From the NCBI GenBank assembly GCA_031549175.1, contig JAVBQH010000142.1:1-11086 (forward strand): a stretch of 11,086 nt of DNA, given 5' to 3'. This document shows positions 6,260-11,086 of this stretch, piece after piece (position 1 is the first letter of the stretch; each line of letters opens with the position of its first letter). The translations under genes were made by a program, and so were the position numbers. Below the pieces are notes generated by a model that searched no databases, was not told the DNA's origin, and saw only the letters and a list, made by a program, of their open reading frames with translations. This DNA comes from WRIS01 sp031549175. GTDB lineage: Bacteria > Actinomycetota > Coriobacteriia > Coriobacteriales > Eggerthellaceae.

Positions 6260-7027
6260 CTACAGCCCCCTTAGCTGCGTGCTGGGCACGATTGCCTGCA
6301 ACGCAGGCAGCAGGGCGCGCAGTTCTTCGTCATCCCAGGCATGAAAGCGGCCTTGCCCTGCCAAAACCTCCGGCGAGTCAACGAAGCTCTGAAGGAACCA
6401 TGCCCGCGCACCGCGAAGCCACTCGGCAAGCGCAAGCAGGTGTCCGCGGTCGTGGAATTCACGCACAACGGTCGTACGGAACTCGTAGTCGACAAGGCCT
6501 TCCAGCAAGAAGTCGATGCTCTCGCGCACGAGGAGTGCAAGGGGGTCAGGCCCTTCTGCACTATCCTCGGCCGGGAACCGAGAAAAGGGGACTGTCCCCT
6601 TTTCTCGGGGGTGGCCGGCTGTCTCCTCGTAGCGCCCGGGCGCGTTTTTCACGTCGAGCGCAACGTAGTCCACGAGGCCCGCCTGCACAAGGTCGCGCAA
6701 GCGGCCAGGGAAGCTGCCGTTCGTGTCAAGCTTGACAAGGAAGCCAAGCTCTTTGACCCGTGCGCAGAACTCTTCAACGCCGGGCTGCATCAGGGGCTCG
6801 CCACCCGTTATGCAGACGCCGTCAAGCAGGCCTTCCCGGCTTTCCAGGAACGAGAAGAATTCATCTTGAGGGATGTCGGGGAAGGCGCCATCCTCTTGCA
6901 AACCGAGCACCAGGTCTTTGTTGTAGCAGAAAGGGCAGCGGAAGTTACAGCCGGGCGTGAACACGGTGGCTGCCGTCTTTCCCGGATAGTCCAGGAGCGT
7001 GAGTTTTTGTAATCCGGCTATCTTCAT
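6260..7027 (-). CDS. nrdG: Anaerobic ribonucleotide reductase activating protein, radical SAM
   Basis: 255 residues, ATG at 7027 with AGGAAAGAGG just upstream. The N-terminus MKIAGLQKLTLLDYPGK and the cluster motif CNFRCPFC (C27, C31, C34) bind the 4Fe-4S cluster and S-adenosylmethionine; GGEPLM (75-80) is the second radical-SAM motif. The end (DYEFRTTVVREFHDRG, then WFLQSFVDS) is typical of the activases that generate the glycyl radical on class III NrdD. The divergent neighbour encodes that NrdD, so the pairing is clear. Two REP-like palindromes lie inside the gene and encode about residues 139-165 (EKGTVPFSRFPAEDSAEGPD), where relatives go almost straight from the NAPGRYEETAG strand to ESIDFLLEG. 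The frame is kept and the insert falls between secondary-structure elements. Confidence 0.95.
   Translation of the reverse strand: MKIAGLQKLTLLDYPGKTAATVFTPGCNFRCPFCYNKDLVLGLQEDGAFPDIPQDEFFSFLESREGLLDGVCITGGEPLMQPGVEEFCARVKELGFLVKLDTNGSFPGRLRDLVQAGLVDYVALDVKNAPGRYEETAGHPREKGTVPFSRFPAEDSAEGPDPLALLVRESIDFLLEGLVDYEFRTTVVREFHDRGHLLALAEWLRGARAWFLQSFVDSPEVLAGQGRFHAWDDEELRALLPALQAIVPSTQLRGL
6534..6562. repeat. REP-like palindrome inside nrdG (copy 1)
   Basis: A 29-base imperfect palindrome with perfect outer arms, AGTGCA at 6534 and TGCACT at 6557, and a GGGGGTC / GGCCC centre. Its GTGCAA..GGGTC type resembles the copy after nrdD at 9863-9893. Confidence 0.65.
6578..6608. repeat. REP-like perfect palindrome inside nrdG (copy 2)
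   Basis: A 31-base perfect palindrome with 15-base arms (CCGAGAAAAGGGGAC and its complement) and a one-base centre. It lies in frame within nrdG. The flank at its left (rc TTCCCGGCCGAGGA) is similar to the flank of the copy at 7345-7372 (ATTCTTGGCGGAGGAG), which shows a common repeat unit. Confidence 0.85.
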
Positions 7028-7144
7028 CCTGCCTCTTTCCTGTATGCCTTTGCGTGCTCCTCCGATTATCCTCCCTTGCAGTAAGGCTCATCGGCAGCCA
7101 TGCGGCAGTGAACGGCAGCGTTCTTAACTGGTGTGTCCAACATA

Positions 7145-7192
7145 CCACAATATATTGTATACATTAGTAAACAATTTGCTACATATGGTGCT
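7145..7192. promoter_or_regulatory. Pair of NrdR boxes between nrdG and nrdD
   Basis: Box 1 is CCACAATATATTGTAT (7145-7160), with a perfect ACAATATATTGT core. Box 2 is TGCTACATATGGTGCT (7177-7192), a weaker palindrome. Their centres are exactly 32 bases apart, three helical turns. Two 16-base boxes with a 15-16 base gap is the known arrangement for the NrdR repressor, which controls ribonucleotide reductase genes in response to ATP/dATP. They sit just upstream of the nrdD promoter and could also act on the divergent nrdG. Confidence 0.8.
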
Positions 7193-7198
7193 TTTTTC

Positions 7199-7226
7199 TT
7201 GACTCAAAACATAGGGGTGCTATCGT
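7199..7226 (+). promoter_or_regulatory. nrdD promoter
   Basis: TTGACT (7199-7204) and TATCGT (7221-7226) with a 16-base spacer and a TGC extension before the -10. Transcription would begin near 7233 and give a leader of about 160 bases that contains the REP-like pair. Confidence 0.6.
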
Positions 7227-7246
7227 AAATGTCCCCAAACAGCCGA

Positions 7247-7283
7247 GAAACGAGAAAAGGGGGCGGTCACTTTTTCTCGTTTC
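7247..7283. repeat. REP-like palindrome in nrdD leader (copy 3)
   Basis: Outer arms GAAACGAGAAAA (7247-7258) and TTTTCTCGTTTC (7272-7283) are perfect; the centre (GGGGGCGGTCAC) is asymmetric. It is an inverted copy of the element at 7345-7372. Confidence 0.8.
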
Positions 7284-7344
7284 TATTTCTAGGATGCACG
7301 TTGGACGACGCGCATCTTATCTAAAGGAAAGCAAAAGCGAAAAG

Positions 7345-7372
7345 TGAGAAAAGCGACCGCCCCCTTTTCTCG
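7345..7372. repeat. REP-like palindrome in nrdD leader (copy 4)
   Basis: Reads as the reverse complement of copy 3 over about 28 bases, with two or three differences (core CGACCGCCCCC). The 61-base spacer between the two copies shows nothing else. Together they form a REPIN-like inverted pair, able to fold into a long stem in the transcript, ending ten bases before the nrdD ribosome binding site. Confidence 0.8.
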
Positions 7373-7394
7373 ATTCTTGGCGGAGGAGCATGCA

Positions 7395-9848
7395 ATGTAT
7401 CAGGTGAAAAAGCGTGATGGACAAACGACCGATTTCGACATCTCAAAGATCTCGGCCGCAATCGACAAGGCCTTCGAGGCTCTGGGCAAACAGTACCACC
7501 CGACCACCATCGACATGCTCGCCCTCAACGTGACGGCCCACTTCGAGCCGAAGATCAAAGACGGCGTCATCGACGTCGAGGACATCCAGGACAGCGTTGA
7601 GGAGGTCTTGAGCCTCGGCGGCTACGCCGATGTCGCAAAGGCCTACATCCTCTACCGCAAGCAACGCGAGAAGCTGCGCAACGCCAACGCCAGCCTGCTC
7701 GACTACAAGGCCATCGTCGACTCATACGTGAAGGTCGAGGACTGGCGCGTCAAAGAGAACTCGACCGTCACCTAGTCCGTCGGCGGGCTCATCCTTTCCA
7801 ACTCAGGCGCGATCACCGCGAACTACTGGCTCTCAGAGGTCTACGACCCCGAGGTTGCTGAAGCCCACCGCAACGCCGACCTGCACCTCCACGACCTCTC
7901 TATGCTTACCGGCTACTGCGCCGGATGGTCGTTGCGCCAGCTGATCCTTGATGGCCTCGGCGGCGTCCCCGGCAAGATCACCTCGAAGCCCGCAAGCCAC
8001 CTGGCTACCCTTTGCAACCAGATGGTGAACTTCCTCGGCATCATGCAAAACGAATGGGCGGGTGCGCAGGCGTTTTCATCGTTTGACACCTACCTCGCCC
8101 CCTTCGTCAAGAAAGACGGCCTCACCCTCCATGAGGTGAAGAAGAGCCTCGAGTCCTTTATCTTCGGCGTGAACACGCCTTCGCGCTGGGGCACGCAGGC
8201 CCCTTTCAGCAATATCACGCTTGACTGGGTGGTCCCTGAAGACATGAGGGACACCCCGGCGCTCGTCGGCGGCCAGAGCCAAGACTTCACCTATGGCGAA
8301 TGCCAGGCCGAGATGGATGTGGTCAACCGTGCCTTCATAGAGATCATGATCGAAGGCGATGCGAACGGCCGCGGCTTCCAATACCCGATCCCCACCTATT
8401 CGATCACGCGCGACTTCGACTGGAGCGAGACCGAGAACAACCGCCTGCTCTTCGAGATGACGGCAAAGTACGGAACGCCTTATTTCAGCAACTACATCAA
8501 CTCCGACATGGAGCCTTCCGACGTGCGTTCTATGTGCTGCCGCCTGCGCCTCGATTTGCGAGAGCTGCGCAAGAAGTCGGGCGGATTTTTCGGAAGCGGC
8601 GAATCGACCGGCTCGATCGGCGTGGTCACCATCAACATGCCGCGCATCGCCTACCAGGCCTCAGACAAGGCCGACTTCTACCGGCGCCTCGACCGCCTGA
8701 TGGACCTCGCCGCACGGTCGCTGAAGACCAAGCGCGACCTCATCTCGCAGCTGCTCGATGCGGGGCTCTACCCCTACACCAAACGCTATTTGGGCACCTT
8801 CGAGAACCACTTCTCGACTATCGGGCTCGTCGGCATGAACGAGGCCTGCCTGAACGCAAAGTGGCTCCATGCCGATATGGCCGAGGCCGCCGCCCAGGCA
8901 TTCACAGGCGAGGTCCTCAACCATATGCGCGAGCGCCTGAGCGACTACCAGGAAAAATACGGTGACCTGTACAACTTGGAGGCCACGCCGGCAGAAAGCA
9001 CCACCTACCGCTTCGCCAAGCATGACAAAGACGAGTTCCCGGACATCATCACCGCGAACGAGAACGGGACGCCGTACTACACGAACTCGTCCCACCTGCC
9101 GGTGGGCTATACGGAAGACATCTTCAGCGCGCTCGACGTCCAAGACGACCTGCAGACGCTCTATACCTCGGGCACGGTGTTCCACGCCTTCCTCGGCGAG
9201 AAGCTGCCCGATTGGAAGGCCGCGGCGACCCTGGTCCACAAGATCGCCGAGCATTACCGGCTGCCCTACTACACCATGTCGCCCACGTACTCGATCTGTG
9301 CCGACCATGGCTACATCCCCGGCGAGGTACATGAATGCCCGACGTGTGGCAAGGAGACGGAGATGTACAGCCGCATCACCGGCTATTATCGGCCGGTCAA
9401 GAACTGGAATGACGGCAAATCGCAGGAGTTCAAGGACCGTCAGGTCTATGACATCGGCCGCTCGAAGCTCATCAAGGGCGACGGGGAGGCGGCGCGGGCC
9501 TTCGCCGGGTTGCAGGCCCTTGCGGTCGGCGCCGAGGCGGTCGAGTTCGACGGCACGAAGGGACGCTTCGAGGCGCCCGGGGTGGACTTCGGCCCGGAAG
9601 GTGCGCTTCCGGCAGGCACCTACCTGATCGCAACGAGGACCTGCCCGAACTGCGGGCGCGTGGAAACGCTGCTGCAAGAGCATTGCGTCCCCTTCACGAA
9701 GGTGTTCGCCGAAGAGAACCCCGGGCTTGCCGAACGCTACGGGATCGACCATGTGCCGAGCCTGCTGCGCATCGACAACCAGGGCACGGTGAAGCTGGCA
9801 AGCGGCGTCGCCGAAGTCACGCGCGCATTCGAGTCGTTCGCCGGCTGA
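7395..9848 (+). pseudogene. nrdD: Anaerobic ribonucleoside-triphosphate reductase with C-terminal redoxin domain, in-frame amber stop
   Basis: Class III reductase, making dNTPs from NTPs without oxygen. The ATG at 7395 has GGAGGAG (7382-7388) six bases upstream. The frame runs 817 codons but has a TAG at codon 127 (7773-7775), in ENSTVT-stop-SVGGL, where relatives as I recall have Tyr; TAC to TAG is one base. Domains: ATP-cone (about 1-92); core with GYCAGW (C175) and SMCCRL (C381/C382) as thiyl candidates; metal site C635, C648, C651, perhaps H638; glycyl-radical RITGYYRPV with G663. After about residue 680 comes a linker, then a thioredoxin/glutaredoxin-like domain (about 741-817) with CPNC (C750, C753) and a VPSL cis-proline (P788). 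E. coli NrdD (about 712 residues) lacks this. No other frame damage is seen, so the stop is recent, a sequencing error or read through. TAG ends seven neighbouring genes, so it is a normal stop here. Confidence 0.93.
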
Positions 9849-9862
9849 AACAGGCGAAGGGC

Positions 9863-9893
9863 GCGTGCAAAAGGGCCAGACCCCTTTGCACGC
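9863..9893. repeat. REP-like palindrome after nrdD (copy 5)
   Basis: GCGTGCAAAAGGG (9863-9875) pairs with CCCCTTTGCACGC (9881-9893) with a single mismatch. It begins 15 bases after the nrdD stop. It belongs to the GTGCAA..GGGTC type also seen inside nrdG. It may act as a mRNA-stabilising or weak terminator hairpin; no T-run follows. Confidence 0.75.
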
Positions 9894-10180
9894 CGCCGCG
9901 ATGCATCCATTGTGTTTAAATCATGAGGGAGGCGTGCCTCCCGTCGTTTCGCGGATGGCGGCCGGTGTGGGGAAGATGCGCTTTGCCGCCCTGAAACCCG
10001 CTGGTTATGTAGTCTATCGACCAATGGGGCACGCCTTGCGCCCGGTTGCCCAAGCCGCAAAGCCGCCCGAATGTATTCTTTATAGGAAAGCATTCCTTTT
10101 TCCGAAATTGTGGTACCCTGACGAAGTCAAATCCCAAGAGAACATATAGGGTTCTTGCACTAATAGCTTGGAGGCATTAC
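9894..10180. other. Intergenic stretch before tatA
   Basis: No gene is supportable. It contains a 16-base palindrome GGGAGGCGTGCCTCCC (9927-9942). A possible extended -10 for tatA, TGGTACCCT (10111-10119), lacks a good -35, so the tatA promoter is only tentative. Confidence 0.4.
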
Positions 10181-10465
10181 ATGGGTATCGGTCCTTTCAG
10201 AATAGGTATGGGCGAACTGCTCATTATCTTAGTTGTGGTCCTTCTGATCTTCGGCCCGAAAAACCTCCCGAAGCTCGGCAGCGCTTTGGGCAAAACGGTT
10301 AAGAGCCTGCGTGAAGGCGTAGGTGGTTCCAAAAACATCAAAGAGGAAACCGAAGAACCAGTGGAAGAAGTCGACGAAGAGCCCGCAAAGGCCACCGCCA
10401 AGAAAAGCACTTCTTCAAAAAGCACCGCGCGAAGTACGACAACCAAGAAGAAAACTGACGAATAA
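10181..10465 (+). CDS. tatA: Twin-arginine translocase subunit TatA/TatE
   Basis: 94 residues; the ATG at 10181 has GGAGG (10170-10174) six bases upstream. An upstream in-frame extension to 10046 is rejected because it would place about 45 unrelated residues before the membrane helix. The protein has the TatA plan: a short N-terminus, one transmembrane helix (GMGELLIILVVVLLIFG), the FGPKNLPKLG hinge, an amphipathic helix (ALGKTVKSLREG) and a low-complexity tail, first acidic (EETEEPVEEVDEE) then Lys/Ser/Thr-rich. TatA oligomerises at the TatBC complex to pass folded proteins with twin-arginine signals. No tatB or tatC is adjacent, which is common. A terminator follows directly. Confidence 0.95.
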   Translation: MGIGPFRIGMGELLIILVVVLLIFGPKNLPKLGSALGKTVKSLREGVGGSKNIKEETEEPVEEVDEEPAKATAKKSTSSKSTARSTTTKKKTDE

Positions 10466-10480
10466 ACTGTTACAATAATC

Positions 10481-10525
10481 CGCGGCAGGCGCAGGTTCCA
10501 TAGGCGCGTGCCGCGTTATTTTTAT
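10481..10525 (+). terminator. Rho-independent terminator of tatA
   Basis: CGCGGCA (10481-10487) pairs with TGCCGCG (10509-10515), extended by an inner CGC/GCG, and is followed by TTATTTTTAT. It starts 16 bases after the tatA stop. Confidence 0.9.
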
Positions 10526-10540
10526 ACGACGTAAGCACTT

Positions 10541-10570
10541 TTGAGCACAAGCCCCTTGGGGCACCATAAG
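10541..10570 (+). promoter_or_regulatory. Possible greA promoter
   Basis: TTGAGC (10541-10546) and CATAAG (10565-10570) with an 18-base spacer. Transcription would start near 10577, just before the leader hairpin. Matches are moderate (4 of 6 each). Confidence 0.4.
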
Positions 10571-10585
10571 CAGGTAAGGAAACAA

Positions 10586-10610
10586 GCAGGTCATGTACCT
10601 GCGTGTTTTT
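10586..10610 (+). terminator. Terminator-like hairpin in the greA leader
   Basis: GCAGGT (10586-10591) and ACCTGC (10597-10602) form a six-base stem with a five-base loop, followed by GTGTTTTTG. It lies after the likely promoter and before the greA ribosome binding site, so it may be an attenuator. A second AAGCAGGT at 10568-10575 could pair with the same right arm. Confidence 0.5.
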
Positions 10611-10645
10611 GTAATAGGATGGTAATCAAGAATAGGTGATCATAC

Positions 10646-11086
10646 ATGGCAGACAAAGACTGCATCCTCACTCCGGAAGGCAAGAAAAAGCTTGAAGAAG
10701 AGTTGCATTTTCTGGAAACCGAGAAACGCGCTGAGATTGGCGAGCGTATCAAGATCGCCCGTGAATTCGGCGATATATCAGAAAACTCGGAATATGACGA
10801 TGCGAAAAACGAACAGGGCATGATGGAGGCGCGCATCGCCGAGATCAGCCATATCCTGAGCGAGGCAACGATTGTCGTCGCCCCGAAGCGTTCCACGAAA
10901 GTCACTATAGGCAGCACCGTGATCGTCGACCTCGACGGCAAGGAAAGGGCCTTCACCATAGTGGGCGGTGCCGAAAGCGATGCGGCGGCCGGAAAGATAT
11001 CGAACGAATCGCCTGTCGGGTCGGCTCTTCTCGGGCACAAGAAAGGCGACGTGGTTGAAACCCTTGGGCCTACCGGGACAGAGATC
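10646..11086 (+). CDS. greA: Transcription elongation factor GreA, 3' partial
   Basis: 147 codons are visible from the ATG at 10646 (AGGTGA at 10634-10639, six-base gap), and the window ends in frame, about ten residues short of the usual 157-160. The N-terminal coiled coil starts ILTPEGKKKLEEELHFLE and carries at its tip FGDISENSEYDDAKNEQ, with the acidic pair D43 and E46 that coordinates magnesium in the RNA polymerase secondary channel. The C-terminal FKBP-like domain follows (GSTVIVDLDGKERAFTIVGG, then NESPVGSALLGHKKGD). GreA stimulates transcript cleavage in backtracked polymerase. The gene stands alone after tatA, with its own likely promoter and a leader hairpin. Confidence 0.96.
   Translation, partial: MADKDCILTPEGKKKLEEELHFLETEKRAEIGERIKIAREFGDISENSEYDDAKNEQGMMEARIAEISHILSEATIVVAPKRSTKVTIGSTVIVDLDGKERAFTIVGGAESDAAAGKISNESPVGSALLGHKKGDVVETLGPTGTEI

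Noticed and set aside
6534..6608. Palindromes in nrdG as CRISPR repeats or a terminator pair
   Set aside because: There are no regular spacers, the two differ in sequence, and they lie inside an uninterrupted coding frame.
7773..7775. Amber codon as pyrrolysine or reassigned TAG
   Set aside because: Seven genes in the window end normally at TAG, and no pyrrolysine genes are visible. The position is one where tyrosine is expected.
8661..9752. 363-codon open frame on the minus strand across nrdD
   Set aside because: It lies wholly opposite the recognisable glycyl-radical core and redoxin domain. Long antisense frames are usual in GC-rich genes, and its product shows no family motif.
7902..9848. 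A separate gene starting at the ATG at 7902
   Set aside because: It has no ribosome binding site, begins inside the conserved GYCAGW region, and lacks the start of the NrdD core. It is the continuation of the same frame after the amber codon.

Overview
The window suggests a GC-rich, anaerobic actinobacterium of the Coriobacteriia type. This is inferred from an anaerobic class III ribonucleotide reductase, a TatA-greA segment, an actinobacterial family of unknown function, and GC-rich codon use in the right two thirds. No rRNA, tRNA or CRISPR array is visible, so the assignment stays at class level.

Left part (1 to about 4190) looks accessory. It opens inside an AT-rich gene for an SMC/ABC-like ATPase resembling the C-terminal domain of TrlF-type proteins. 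A small, very acidic protein overlaps its end. On the minus strand follow a Fic AMP-transferase toxin with an overlapping VbhA-type antitoxin, and a short GGQ release-factor-like protein. A plus-strand gene of unknown function with a glycine/alanine-rich hydrophobic core and a calcium-loop-like motif comes next, with an imperfect direct repeat on both sides.

Middle part (4190 to 7030): an intergenic stretch with hairpins and a good promoter, a tandem VOC/PhnB-like protein, a strong hairpin, and a DUF1269 membrane protein. Convergent to these lies the radical-SAM activase NrdG.

Right part (7030 to 11086): nrdG and nrdD are divergent across a control region holding two NrdR-type boxes exactly 32 bp apart centre to centre and a good promoter. 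nrdD encodes an ATP-cone, the glycyl-radical core and a fused C-terminal thioredoxin/glutaredoxin-like domain (CPNC), but an in-frame TAG interrupts it at codon 127. tatA with a clear terminator follows, then greA, cut by the window edge, with a possible leader terminator.

At least five palindromic REP-like elements cluster around nrdG/nrdD. Two lie inside the nrdG coding sequence, where they add roughly 25 codons. Two form an inverted pair in the nrdD leader, next to its ribosome binding site. One follows nrdD. The most notable points are the REP insertion inside nrdG, the amber codon in nrdD, and the NrdD-redoxin fusion.
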